Assembly: GCA_009760855.2 (NCBI GenBank)
Contig: WPIO01000001.1
Location: forward strand, 9,792,001-9,856,000
Direction: 5' to 3'
Length of the DNA stretch: 64,000 nucleotides
From: Cristatella mucedo
Lineage: Eukaryota; Bryozoa; Phylactolaemata; Cristatellidae
This document shows, one piece after another, positions 23,080 to 34,498 of the stretch. Numbering within the stretch: the first letter of the stretch is position 1; the number at the start of each line of letters is the position of its first letter. Under the pieces are notes generated by a model. It had not been told where the DNA came from. It worked only from the letters and a program-made list of their open reading frames with translations, and made no database searches. A program made the translations under genes and the position numbers.

Positions 23080-23465
23080 TAACCAAAAACTTTTAAGTTA
23101 TTTGAAATTTGCGTATTAAAAGATAAACTAGTGGTAAATGCAATACGTTTTGGTGGTCGAAAGATGACTGGAACGTGGTCAATAAAATTATTATGTGAGA
23201 CCTATTTACACCGGAAGCAGCACATCGAGCTCAACAAAATATTCTTTGAAAAGCAACCGAGCCCGAACTGCGGTTTTCTGGTGAACTCTGTAAATATAAG
23301 TTAATCAGCCCAGCCCGAACTGCGGTTTTCTGGTGAACTCTGTAATATAAGTTAATCAGCCCTAAAAGAACCCACAGAACATCACTTTAAAAATGAGACA
23401 ACGTTACATTTTCAAAATACTGAGATGCCCCCTCGAGGTCAACCGTCCGACTGGCAAAAAAATGC
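23080..23465. other. Intergenic with a short direct duplication
   Basis: A segment of about 46 bp (cccgaactgcggttttctgg through gttaatcagc) is present twice in tandem at about 23269-23361. Nothing else is seen. Confidence 0.5.
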
Positions 23466-23466
23466 G

Positions 23467-23571
23467 AGCTGATTTAACAGCCCCTTTGGTATAGCGACAG
23501 AGGAGCCTTTACGGCTCTCACCACCGCTTGCAGGGGCAATAAAGAGTCGCCCACAGCAGGAATCGAACCCT
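23467..23571 (-). mobile_element. SINE-A copy, head-truncated
   Basis: Reverse tail and body (gagctgatttaacagcccct; gcgacagaggagcctttacg; ccaccgcttgcaggggcaat) stop inside the B box at atcgaaccc, where L2-A sequence begins. The A-box half is missing. Confidence 0.75.
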
Positions 23572-23930
23572 TTGTGATTAATGTGGCCACTGCAATGCTC
23601 ATGACAAGCCTACATGCAAAGCTTTTTACCAACTGTAAGCGCTTGATTGTACTGGCTGCTAGACCTGCAAATAGTGAGTTACAGAAGCCAAGACGGGATG
23701 TCACAAAAGCACGGACCAACTTGGATGCAGTATCCCTGTTTAAGCAGGCCCGAATTTTCGCAATGTTATGTAGCTAAAAGTAGGCAGACTTGATTGTGGA
23801 GCTGATGTAGTCGTTTGCCAAAAGGTCAATTTGGAACAGGTCACCCAGATTACTTTGGAACAGGATAGCCAGATTTCGTGCAGATACTACAGGAGATATG
23901 CTAGCATGCTTCCTTTAAAGCATATGTAAA
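23572..23930 (-). mobile_element. L2-A LINE internal fragment
   Basis: The minus frame 23719-23474 starts MVRAFVTSRLGFCNSLFAGL and continues IKRLQLVKSFACRLV, the L2/CR1 thumb region. Further 5' remnants extend to about 23930. It directly abuts the truncated SINE-A. Confidence 0.7.
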
Positions 23931-24819
23931 GTGCATGGAAAGAAATTCAGTAATGGGGGCCACTGCCTAAATGCTAGAGAAATGTTGGAAGCAATACACG
24001 TTGCATAATGGATTAGAATGACGGCACATGCACAACGAAGCTGTAACAATGTCCAGACTTTACTAATGGCTATCGGCATTCACACTATGAATGAATGAAT
24101 TGAATGCATGCAGACTTGTGCAGTGATACCAAAGTCAAAGAACAACGTGCTGCTTAACAAGAAATTAAGGTATAAAGCATTTGCACAGCCAGTGAACTGC
24201 CACAGCTTCTGAAACAAGCCCATTAATACAAATATGAACACAGTTGCTTTGCTAATTGCGAATGCTGTGGAGTGTGGCTCCTCGACAATTAATCTTTGGC
24301 TAACCCTTTTGCTCCATTCCCTTTGGGTGAAACTGCATCTTCGGCCATATGCAGGCCAGCACACAGCTACTAGGCGATAGGCATACCTTACACATTTCTG
24401 ACCATTACGGTAGTAGAGCAGATTTTTCGTTTAGGCTTTTGCATTACTAGTTTTGTAGATAAGTGCACACATGCTTTCTCCTTTGTTTGATGCTCTAGTG
24501 AATAGCCTAGTCCTAGCTGTAAAGTTGTCGCTCGATTTTTGAAAATCTGCTTGGGGTCAACTTGTCCCATATTATCAGGCGAATAAATCTACATATCCAA
24601 GCTAATGATGCAACAGGCCACTGCCCCATAGCTCACTGCTGGAGGGCTTCCGGTGTGTATTTATAGCGAAGAAAACTTCGTGGGCCATCATTCGAATTTT
24701 GATGGAATCAACTCTCAGAGTACACACAGAGGCATGAAAAGGTAAGAAGCACATAATAATAAATCCCTAATCAATGCAAGCTACTGGGACTGAATTTCTC
24801 CAAACGATCAAAAAATACT
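23931..24819. other. Intergenic, no gene seen
   Basis: No recognisable exon or repeat family. Confidence 0.4.
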
Positions 24820-24984
24820 AGCTGATTTAACAGCCTCTTTTTGTATAGCGACAGAAGAGCCTTGACGCCTGTCACCACCGCTTGCAGTGGCGATAAAAGA
24901 TCGCCCACCCCAGGATTCGAACCCATGACCTCGGGGCCGAGGTCGTGAAAAGCAACCGCCTTACCTAGTGAGCTATTACGGCTC
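24820..24984 (-). mobile_element. SINE-A copy, full length
   Basis: One of the most complete copies: gctgatttaacagcctcttt, atagcgacagaagagccttg, ccaccgcttgcagtggcgat, B box gattcgaacccatgacctcg, paired gggccgaggtcgtg, A box aagcaaccgccttacctagt, and terminal gagctattacggctca. Confidence 0.9.
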
Positions 24985-25535
24985 ATCAATCAAGAACTGT
25001 GCTACAAGTAGGCACGGGGGCCTGCACCTCCTCATTGATTTTTTAACACCGGTTAAAGAATTCTATCAGAGTTGGAACGTTTGATAAAAGGACCACAGCA
25101 GATGCCTCAGCAAGGCAGGGAAGGTAGAAGCATACACCTATTGCTCATGCAGTGTAGTCGAGTTTTTAAGTTGAGAAGTTCAAAAGTTTCTCAACAAATT
25201 CCGTTGTTCTTCAGCAGTACGCCCAAGTTGCTAGCGGAGCCTGACTAACTACTGCTGCCGGTTCTCACAGCTACTCGTCAAGCTCACGTGAACCTTGCAG
25301 TTGTAGCATCAAATTGGCCCATAACATGCATAGATATATACACATGCACACACTAACACATGCAAATGCACACGCACAAATATCTACGCACACTGGAATA
25401 ACACATTATTGATAAACATTCTACCGTGATGAATAATTCACAGCTTCACGATACAAAACCAAGTTTAATCAGCTATCGAGTGGCTGGAAGGGAAGCCAAT
25501 CCGATCTCTGAATCCCTTTTTTGAATAATCTTTCA
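24985..25535. other. Intergenic with CA-rich patches
   Basis: Imperfect (CA)n-like sequence at about 25335-25400. Otherwise nothing is recognised. Confidence 0.4.
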
Positions 25536-25538
25536 GCT

Positions 25539-26290
25539 AATAATAATAATAATGTACTTGATAAAGCGCCCGCAGAGAACTCAATCTCTTTTTGGGCGCT
25601 TTACATTTGCTGCAAAGGAAACGCGATCGAATGGTGAGTGGTATCATGCTAGATAAACAACATAAATAACATGGTTAGGGGTGACATACACAGGGTCAGC
25701 ATGCAAGTGTGGTTACTGGCAGCATGCACAGTGTCAGCACGCATAAGCACATGAAGGACGAATCACAGGGACCCACTAAATGCTGTCCTAAATAGGTGTT
25801 TTTAAGTTCTTTTTAAATGTGGTCAAGTCAGGGGATGTTCTGACGCAAGTCGGGAGGGAGTTCCAGGCTTTGGGAGCATACGAACTAAATGCACGGTCTC
25901 CAAAGGATTTGAAGTTTGTATGAGGTATTGGTACACTGTTGGATTCCAAAAAGCGAGTGGTACGATGCTTGGCCTGGTGGGGGAGTAGATCTGAGAGATA
26001 GGCTGGAGCCAAAGAATGAAGTGACCTAAAAGGGAGCGACAAAACCTTGAAGTCGATCCGTTGCTTGATTGGTAGCCAGTGCAGGTCGGTGAGAAGTGGT
26101 GTGATGTGGCAGCTGCGACGCTCACGACAGACAAGCCTAGCTGCAAAGTTTTGCACCAGCTGCAATCGCCTGATCGCACATGCCGGTAGGCCAGTAAGAA
26201 GTGAGTTGCAGAAGTCGAGACGGGATGTCACGAATGCATGGACCAACTTAGACGTGGTACCCTTATCTAAACAAGCCCGACTTTTAGCAT
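25539..26290 (-). mobile_element. L2-A LINE, best coding 3' end
   Basis: In reverse: an AAT tract (25539-25551), the stem-loop, about 200 bp of 3' UTR, then an uninterrupted 152-codon frame (26246-25788). That frame begins MVHAFVTSRLDFCNSLLTGL, passes HITPLLTDLHWLPIKQRIDF and LAPAYLSDLLPHQAKH, and continues FGDRAFSSYAPKAWNSLP to near the 3' end. This is the C-terminus of an L2/CR1-clade reverse transcriptase. The element is truncated at about 26290. Its high similarity to 12622-13300 shows recent activity. Confidence 0.88.
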
Positions 26291-26853
26291 ATCAAAAAGA
26301 ACCCACATCGACATAAGTGAAGACTGCAAGTGCTAGCACATATTTTCTGTTGCTTATGGCAGATGATGCCGTCTATCATTCATCGGCTTCACGTTCTTTG
26401 AGATGGCTGCGGTCGGCTGGCTAGAACGATGCTGAAGAGGACATGAGTGGAGTGACCAAGTAAACTACAGCACCACCCAAGTGGCACGCACCACCCCTGA
26501 CTCTTCGAGCAGTGCACCACCGTTGGTGCTTACAGGTCCATCATGGGCGCATGCACACAGATCCACGGTGACTCAATGTGCCTGTACTATTTTCACGCAC
26601 AAATCTACAGACGTCGACACCCGCTGCCGGTTGCTAACGATACAGACAACAAATGCAAGCCCGCCGAAGTGGCCATAAAGTAAGAAAACGCAAGCACCGC
26701 TGCAGCTCGAGCTGTCGCACAACATCGCGTTGGCCAAAAGAATCAAGACGACCACGATCAGATTGCTATGTCAGTCAAGCGTACGATCGCACGCGAGCAG
26801 CAGCAGCACCGGCCGCCTGAGGTCGACGCTGCTGCTCACTCCGATGACGCCGA

Positions 26854-29604
26854 TCATGTGGAGGGTAGGCGGAGCGCCGCTTCCAGGGCAGCGCCCAGCG
26901 CAGCGGTGCACTCGGGCTCGGCATAGGCGACAGGCATAGCAAACTGCCGCTCCACCTCGTCGCGCAGCACGGCATTGCGCCGCAAGGCCCCGCCGGCGCA
27001 GATCAGTCGCGTCGCAGCGGCTCCTCCGTCGCCGCGCACGAGTTCGGGGCCCATCATGTCGAGCACGTTTCGCACCACGCCGGCGCACCACGCCCGAAAG
27101 GCGGCGCCGAGCGATAGTGGCGTCGTTCCGAGACCGAGCACGCTGCCTCGCGCTGCCGGAGAGTGCCTCTCGCCGAGCAGCAGCGGGCTCACCATGACGA
27201 CCGGCGGCGATCGAGTGCCACCGAGGTCGATGGCGCTAGGTGGCGCTCGAAGGCCGAGCGTCACCAGCTGGGCCCACAGCTCTTCCTCTGGTGGCGCCGG
27301 CGGCGGTTCACGGCCTCCTCTGTCGGGGGAGCTCTCGCCAATGCAGCCACGCGATCCGGAGTCGATGCGACCTAACGAAGAAGTCATTCGTAACCGTTGA
27401 GTCAGAAACACCATCGGCAAGCCTTGCCGAGCCGACAGGTAGCGCAACACGACACGATATTCTGCCGGGAGGTGGGGCAAGAGTCGCGGCAACATGGCAT
27501 GCGGTCTTCATCCACGTTGGAATACAGGGGCCACTTGGTATTCCGAACGCGTTTCAATAAACAGAAACCTCGTGCGAGGTCTCCTTCGTGATGCTCCTGC
27601 CTATTGCAGCACAAGAATGATTCCTTGCCGCTGCCACATGGCGACTGCCAGTTTTAATGCGTCTTCGGTCATGGTAGAAGACCGACTGCGGGCAGACGCA
27701 GCTCGGCCACGTGCAACACCACATTGGCTGGTCCGCAGCAGTATTACGCAAGGCTTTGAGGCCAGACCAGTGGCACTGGACTGCAGTCTGACGACCGCAG
27801 CAGCCAGGCTGCTGGCATGAAACATCAGCACGCAGCCGACCAATTTTTTCCCTACGAATAAAGGCCGTGGTTTTTAATTCTGAACGGCCGAAAATCTTGT
27901 GCACAAGCGCATCTTACGAGACAGCTGCAAGTTAGGCTGCGCTGCGGATCTTTTTTGGCTTCGGCCATCGTCTTCCAGCAGCAGGCACCTTGTCCCTCAC
28001 ACAGCAGTGCAAGTTGCACTGCACCAAAGGAATACAGCTATGGTGAGCACATGAATGAAGTAGCCCGCAGAAGCACAGCTCTCCATGAATTCAGAATCTG
28101 TGCGTAGGCAAATTGTTAATGAAGAAGCGAGACCTTAGCTGAAGGCATTAGCTAACGTGGCTTAATCCAGTTTAATAATATTAACCCTAAGTCTTCAGTG
28201 TAGTGCCCTAAGAGAACCGAATTGCTATCCATGCGCTTTAAAACTCACTGCAAGAGAACCGCTAATCTAGAGTTACTGACATACTTGGTTTGATCTTAGA
28301 CAAGCAAGCAAAATAGCACAAATATGAAGCCAGCATGCTAAACTTGCAGGGTCAACATGTTAAAGCACACAAGAAAACCCTCAGGATCAACGGTTAATGG
28401 GACCTCTGGCTAGCAACACGCACTAAATCATGCATAGTTAAGCACGCAAAGCAGTAGGAACATGGACTGAATGGTTCACATGAACTGAAGGTGCGATCGC
28501 TGAAAAAATTTCGATTTAGTGCAAGGGACAACAAGATGACCGGATACAGAGGAGCAGATCTTGCCTGAAGACTAAGCTGAAGGTGCAAAGAGGTTGGATA
28601 GGTAGGCTACTGCAAGTGGGTGCCACAGGTCGAGCAGGACTGAGGCTGCAATGTCAACACCACCACAACTACCTCAATTGCTATGTCGGTACTGGTGGAA
28701 TTTAGTCAATCAAATCCTGACTGAAATTTCCTGTTACATCACTCTTACTTAAGAATGTGATCTATAAGCTGCTTAATGGTTTCGAGAATTTTCGACAACA
28801 AGGAAAGACAGAGAATAAGCAACAATTTGCTAGGACTTCGGAATCCAATCCAGGCTTTTGCACTGTATACATAGCCCACGCCGTTGCTTCGATTCTTGCA
28901 GCAGGTAATCTTTTATTGCAGGCTGAAAGCGGGTAAAGTAAAGGTCAGCTGATTTAATAGCAGCCTCATTTAATAGCAGCTATCACTCTTGCGTGTAGTA
29001 GGCAGCAGTGGCCAGCTGTGGCAGGTCGCGGCAGCGAGTCTGCTGACAGAAGAATGCCGAGGTAGACACTGCCGTTCATTTGGCAACCACACGGTAGCTA
29101 GCAACACCAGAGCAAGCAAGGCCTTAATCAACCTGGGAAAGTGTAAAACAGGTTCGCCAGTAAGGTGGACCTGGCCACCAGAAAGGACTCTGCGTGCGAG
29201 TTCACTAAACATTGTAAATCGCCAAATGCACCCAACTGGATGCTTTGCTATTCAAAGCGGGGCACACAGTGCGGATACAGGTGACGACAAGGGCCAGCTG
29301 ATAAATGCACGCACCTAGATCGAGCATCCAGTCTCTAACCATGTTCACAAACGTAGAGATTGCATTCCCACCATTCAGGCTAGCGGCAACAGCCAGTAGC
29401 GAGCCACCAAAGTATGGCCGCACCTCTACGGAGTCGTTATTGATTGGCATGCTGGAAACCTCAATGCTGAGCTGAGCTGACGTGCCGATGTTTAGCACTA
29501 AAATTACATAACATACCAGTTCAAGGAATAATGCATACACTGAATATTGCACCGCTACTGCAGGACTAGAATTACTTAAACACAGACACACATGCACGCG
29601 CGTG

Positions 29605-29637
<33 letters not shown>

Positions 29638-32600
29638 GCACATGCACACACATGAACACACGAACACACACATGAGCACACGAACACACATAAACACACA
29701 CATACGCACGCACACACACGAACACACGTACACACCAACACCTAAGCACATGTGCATTACTCGTGTGCAAGTGCATACGTGCGTGCACCTGTGCATGTGC
29801 GGGCACACGAGTAATGCGTGCACGGCTAGGAAACAAGTTATTGCAAAAAAGGGGACGAGCAGCAATCCATGGCTGGAAAATAAGCGCCACAATCGCCGGC
29901 AGAAAAGCATCAGGCAAATTATCGAGCATAAATTGGACAGCTGAGTTCCACGGCCTAAGGCCCTGTGTGTGTGTGTGTGTGCGCGCGCGTGCGTGCGTGC
30001 GTGTGTGTGTGTGTGTGTGTGTGTGTTTGTGAGGCTTGCCAAATCGTCTCAGTGGGCCGAGACCGAACTTGTATTTTTGCCATTCATTACGGACTCGGCG
30101 TCCAATTCTTCTCGAACAGTTACCCGTTGCTCTTCTTTTTAACACCGCGGATCTGCATGTCTGCCATTGGACCACCTTTCTCGCTTCTTCGAGTTCGACC
30201 CTGAAAATTCGCTACCCTGCATCAATTGCGGCACATCCAACAGGATGTGCGAATCTAGTTATCGGATGGTGACATAGCAGCTGGTGAGCAGCTGCAGCAG
30301 CAGCTGGTTGCCAGATTGCCAACAGCTGTGCTCGGCTGCCACGCTGGCACCCGAGGATCGTGCTAACAAACAGGAGACAGTCCTTTCTTTTACACGCTGC
30401 CGAGTCGCTGCTGAGCATCCCTCGGCACGAGTCCGACGCAAATCCGGCAAAGCCAAGTGTGGCCAAAAAGAAGTCGAGCCCCGTCGAGCAGAAGCGGCAG
30501 CGAGAAAATGGCACCGCCGAAGGCAGTCGCGGCGGGGAGCTGCACTCACCGGCGTCGCTCCTCGTCTTGCCCGTGGCGCGCACCGAGCACTGCATGTCGC
30601 CGAGCCCGACGAGCACCGCAGTGCCAGCGGGAACGCCGCACAGGCTCCTGTGCAGATGTCCTGCCACCGCGCCGGCTGCTCGCACCTCCGGTAGGAACCG
30701 CGTCGGCAGCCGGCACATGGCGGCGAGCCTGCAAAGCAATCATCGTACCCAGCCAAGCTGGTGGCGGGCCTGCCACGCGCGCAGGGAGCAGAAGCAGCAT
30801 AAGCCAGCACGAACCAATCGCGGGCCAGCGCCGCTGCCGGCGGTGCGAGCGCCGCCGGCACTGACGTGTCTGCGTCCCAGGCTGACGGAGCAGCACTGCA
30901 AGCCATGTGCCAGTATCCCCAGCTGGACGCATTCTGATCGGACATGACAGGCGCATCCAAGTTGCACAGTGCTGCCACGAGGTAATCCATGACCGTTCCA
31001 GCGCAGTCGTAGTCCTCGAGCGTCGATGGCTGGTGCCTCAGCAGCCACAGCAGCGTAGCACATCCGTAGCCCGACGACAGCGGCCGCCGAAGCGCAGCTG
31101 AGGCGCAGGTCGAAGATTGCGCACTGCCTGCAGAGCACTTTGCGCTGCTGCTGCACCTCTGCGGTTTGGGCAAGGAGTCCAGGAAAGCCTGCGTGCACCT
31201 GCCGTCTTCCCACGTGACCAGATTGCTGGCATTGCGCACCTCGACGCCTCCCGGGTCTGTGTACCGCCATCCGGAGTCTGCAAAAGGTACGCACATTTGT
31301 AAGCATCTAACAAGAATGAACGGGAAGCAGGCAATTGATCTACGTAATTTTGAACTTGCAAATGTGCGCAAATAGCTGGCACACATTGCAGCTGATCCCG
31401 GGTGCATTCTATTGCAGAACTACACGTCCACTTTAATTGCATGCATTTCAGTCCTATCAACTTGACCAACTAGCGACCCATGCTATTCACTATGGATGAG
31501 CACATTAGGCTCACATACCGAGCTCGGCTTGCTATCGACAGCCACGATCCCAGCAAAGAATGACAGAGAGGCAAAAGCAAATGGAGCAATCATATGACTT
31601 TTCCTGCTGCATGCAATGCTTGCACATTGCTCTAGCATCTATAATGCTGAAAGATCGACCGGTTATACTTAGGTACTCATACTAATGTGGAGCTTTGCAG
31701 TCAGAAATATACTTCGTGGTAGGTTTTGAAAGAAATGCCGGGAATAATAATAATAATAATGCACTTGATAAAACGCCCTCAGAGAACTCAATCTCTCTCT
31801 AGGCGCTTTACATTACAGCGCCCGAGGAGAACTAAATCTGTTTCTAGGCACTTTATGCATGATAGAAAGGAAGCATGTCAATAAGTCACGGTTAGTGTAG
31901 TTTGCATATTATCAGCACACATACGGACATAAAGGATAATTCATATGTACCCAACTAATCCTGTGAGCAACAGGTGGACTTCTATCTTCTTTTTAAATTC
32001 TGTCAACTCGGGATGTCGTGACGTCAGCCGGGAGTGCAACAGCATATGAACTAAAGGCGAGGTTTCCGAAGAATTCGAAGTTCGGTAAAGACATGCTTAA
32101 ACGACTTCAGTCAGAAGAGTGAGTTGTGAAGGGATGCCCCGACCAACGCGGCTGCAGTGTCCATTAATGCAGGCCCGAATTTTGCAAGGGTGCAAAGCCT
32201 GGAAAAGACGGCTAACTCGACTGTGGAGCTGGTCTGGTCATTTAGAGAAAGACCACTTTAGAAAAGGCTACAGGCTATTTGCTGGCCGAGCCCATTTTGA
32301 TGATTCAGCTTTCCAATTTCTGAGCAACACTAGGTTAGACTGTAACTACCAAGTTGGCATTACCGGCACTCTTCTCCTTTTTTTTTTATAAATTGTGCAG
32401 CCATCGAAGCGCATATATAAACAACAGATGCTGCAAGGGAGTTAAGAATCGACCTAAGAAGAAGAAGAAGAGTGGGATCACCAAAAGCTGGATAAGTCAA
32501 CGATAAAAGTGACAGTCGAAAAGCAAAGGTACTCAGTTGGCAAACATGCTGCTGCATTCCGTTCTGGGAATGAGCTGAGTGTTCATAGAAAAAAACAATA

Positions 32601-32964
32601 CCATCCAGCATGTAGACATGCTATCCTGAAGGCTAGATTATTCCATAAACTCCTCATGGAACTCCCTCCCGACCTGCGTCAGAACATCCCCTGACCTGAC
32701 CACATTTAAAAGGAACTTAAAAGCACACCTTTTTAGGACAGCATTTAGTGGGTCCCTGTGATTCGTCCTTGATGTGCTGACACTGTGCATGCTGCCACTA
32801 ACCACATTTGCATGCTGACCCTGTGCATGTCACCCCTAACCATGTTATTCATTTTGTTTGTTTTTCAAGCATGATTTTACTTACCATTCAATTGCATTTC
32901 CCTTTGCAGCAAATGTAAAGCGCCTAGAAAGAGATTGGGTTCTCTGAGGGCGCTATATCAAGTG

Positions 32965-32998
<34 letters not shown>

Positions 32999-34498
32999 AA
33001 GGGTCAATCTGGTACGTGTAAATGGCATGCATGGATGCAAATAACAAAACAGAAGAGGATCAACAAACTGTCGTTAGTGATAGGTGCAAAAAAGACAGTA
33101 AAATAAGTCAACGAATTCTACAGAACGGCAAACATAAATATAAATATAATTCATTTTCATAGCGCCCTAAGAGAACTTAAATCTACATCCAGGCACTTCA
33201 CGTATGCTAAGACGCTTGAGCTCACGACCTCGGCCAGACCTTGGCCGGGACGAGCACCTTAACCACTGGGCCAAACCAGCGCATGACCTTCAATTTCGCA
33301 TGTCAAGAGCAAACACTGTGCAATAGAAACATAGACAAAACACTTAGACACACATTGTGCTATCAGAAGCAGCTACACATGGACAGGCAGTAATGCGAAT
33401 AGCAGACAAGCAAGGACTCGGCAAGTATCGTCAAATCCAGCTCAATATTCGAGAAAAATAGCAAAAAACCTTCCAAATTTGCTCATGATTTCACAGCCTA
33501 TTGCTGACTCGGTTCACGAGCCGACACGGAAATTTTTTTTCAACGTTGACGTATCTTTTTGTGATATAATCACATGGTACTTTTTGAAGGAGTGTTTTCG
33601 ATCCTCATCTTTTCTCGCTCAACTACCGGACACTGTTGCTGGTATTAACCGATCCTGGACACTGTTGCTGGTATTAACCGATCCTGGACACTGTTGCTGG
33701 TATTAACCGATCCTGGACACTGTTGCTGGTATTAACCGATCAACAATGGTTTCAAAAGTAGCTTCAAACAACAACAGGACCCATTGTGAACCTACTTATA
33801 GCATAGTTTCAGCCCAAATTCTGTGTAGCGCATAAAAAGGAGCTCATGTTACAGTGGCCAAGTTCAGATGCGTGACAGGAGCATCAAGGGCAAGGGCAAC
33901 AATTGACATTTTCCAGTGCAATGCAGCTATTCTCACTAGCGTCTTTTTATCAATCACAAAATCTGGCTACGCGAAACTTGTTGTCACATTAAGGGTCACA
34001 TACAAACCCATACCAATAAACTGACACGGTTAATTAAAGCTAAATTTGAGAAAGCTATCCTCGCTTACAGAAGACGGCCTAGTAATACTTAGTTCACTTT
34101 CTGTTCACATGCAGGTTTTGGAGTAGATGGGCAAAAACAGCTCACCAACAGCTCACCAGCCAAACAGGGTGGCCTGCGCACTTACACTTTTTCCAAAGCA
34201 TTACACCATGCATCTGGCCACAGGTTCCTATCACCGTCACCGAAGGCATGTAGCGACCTAACTCGGTTAAGCATTCTTGAAGGGAAGTGACTATTCGGTC
34301 AGGGCTCTGTTCTCGAAAATCCTGAGATGAAACGGTCACATATGCAGAGGTCTCCTTGCTAGAAGATGCAACGAAGTCTCCAAATTCATTAGTTATAACC
34401 ACTTTGACGGTAGTGGTACCTATGTCAATTCCTAGAATAAGTTTGCTGCTCCGATGACACCCAGTTTTGGTGCCACCCGCCGGGTCCATAGCATCCAC
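26854..34498 (-). CDS. SHPK: Sedoheptulokinase (FGGY carbohydrate kinase), complete, 5 exons
   Basis: Exons on the minus strand: 34498-34186, 31277-30815, 30728-30550, 29497-29315 and 27371-26854. Phases agree at each junction and give 551 residues (human SHPK about 478). The enzyme phosphorylates sedoheptulose to sedoheptulose-7-phosphate in the cytosol, feeding the non-oxidative pentose phosphate pathway. Exon 1 has the FGGY phosphate-binding start LGIDIGTTTVKVV and GTCGQMHGVMLWKK. Exon 2 has SNLVTWEDGRC, YGCATLLWLL and APVMSDQNASSWGYW. Exon 3 has VGLGDMQCSV with the likely catalytic Asp. Exon 4 has LNIGTSAQLS and VAASLNGGNAISTFV. Exon 5 has PLLLGERHSP and LICAGGALRRNAVLRDEV. The extra length comes mainly from a Ser/Cys/Ala-rich stretch after SLPKPQ and an Ala/Pro stretch after WDADT, the latter beside an 86-bp intron with a weak donor (gttcgt). 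Other junctions are strong (gtaagt, gtgagt, gtgcgt). Exons 2, 3 and 5 are GC-rich. Confidence 0.93.
28195..28640 (-). mobile_element. L2-C LINE 3' end
   Basis: The reverse hairpin gtgccctaagagaaccgaat at about 28202, the block ctaaatcatgcat, and gaaggtgcgatcgctgaaaa match the other L2-C copies. Decayed. Confidence 0.6.
28945..29000 (-). repeat. SINE-A tail fragment
   Basis: Contains cagctgatttaatagcagcc and the short continuation tcatttaatagcagctatca, then stops. Confidence 0.5.
29600..29745. repeat. (CA)n-rich microsatellite in SHPK intron 3
   Basis: Imperfect CA-rich tract on the plus strand with interspersed tg, cg and ga units. Confidence 0.9.
29967..30029. repeat. (GT)n microsatellite in SHPK intron 3
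   Basis: Nearly pure GT on the plus strand with a GC-alternating centre (gcgcgcgcgtgcgtgcgtgc). Complementary to the CA tract 220 bp away. Confidence 0.95.
31744..32280 (-). mobile_element. L2-A LINE 3' end, diverged
   Basis: Reverse: AAT tract, gcacttgataaaacgccctc, a duplicated hairpin half at about 31815 (cagcgcccgaggagaactaa), a UTR remnant, and gccgggagtgcaacagcata of the coding end. More decayed than the copy at 25539. Confidence 0.7.
32642..32998 (+). mobile_element. L2-A LINE 3' end with long ATT tail
   Basis: The coding end starts at ggaactccctcccgacctgc (WNSLPTCV region); the 3' UTR and stem-loop follow, then (ATT)n at 32967-32996. Nearly identical to 22580-22921, so a young insertion. 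Confidence 0.85.
33146..33284 (-). mobile_element. SINE-B copy
   Basis: Reverse: catagcgccctaagagaact, tccaggcacttcacgtatgc, gagctcacgacctcggccag, and A box accttaaccactgggccaaa followed by ccagc. Confidence 0.85.
33628..33741. repeat. 29-bp minisatellite, 4 copies
   Basis: The unit begins ggacactgttgctggtatta and continues accgatcct; four back-to-back copies are identical except near the last boundary. Confidence 0.93.

Larger units (their letters stand above)
27372..29314 (-). other. SHPK intron 4
   Basis: 1.94-kb intron holding an L2-C fragment (about 28195-28640) and a SINE-A tail piece (28945-29000). Open frames at 27554-27904 show no family resemblance. Confidence 0.6.
30816..34185 (-). 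other. SHPK intron 1 region (31278-34185) and its contents
   Basis: The 2.9-kb first intron (31278-34185) contains an L2-A copy in reverse (31744-32280), an L2-A 3' end in plus orientation (32642-32998), a SINE-B (33146-33284) and a 29-bp minisatellite (33628-33741). No additional exon of SHPK is needed. Bases 30816-31277 belong to exon 2. Confidence 0.6.

Noticed and set aside
24820-24984. True tRNA genes at the A/B-box sequences
   Set aside because: The heads are followed by a shared non-tRNA body and tail, occur many times, and do not close into a clean cloverleaf. They are SINEs.
26975-27560. Plus-strand open frames opposite SHPK exon 5
   Set aside because: Antisense shadows of a GC-rich exon.
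29205-30175. Long minus frames rich in Cys/Val or His/Thr in SHPK intron 3
   Set aside because: Only the part 29497-29315 is SHPK exon 4. The rest is microsatellite translation.
30259-31407. A single 382-codon minus frame as the SHPK exon
   Set aside because: The SHPK-like frame holds only from 31277 to 30815. Beyond that the matching frame changes, which a small GT-AG intron explains. The remainder is out-of-frame reading of exon 3.
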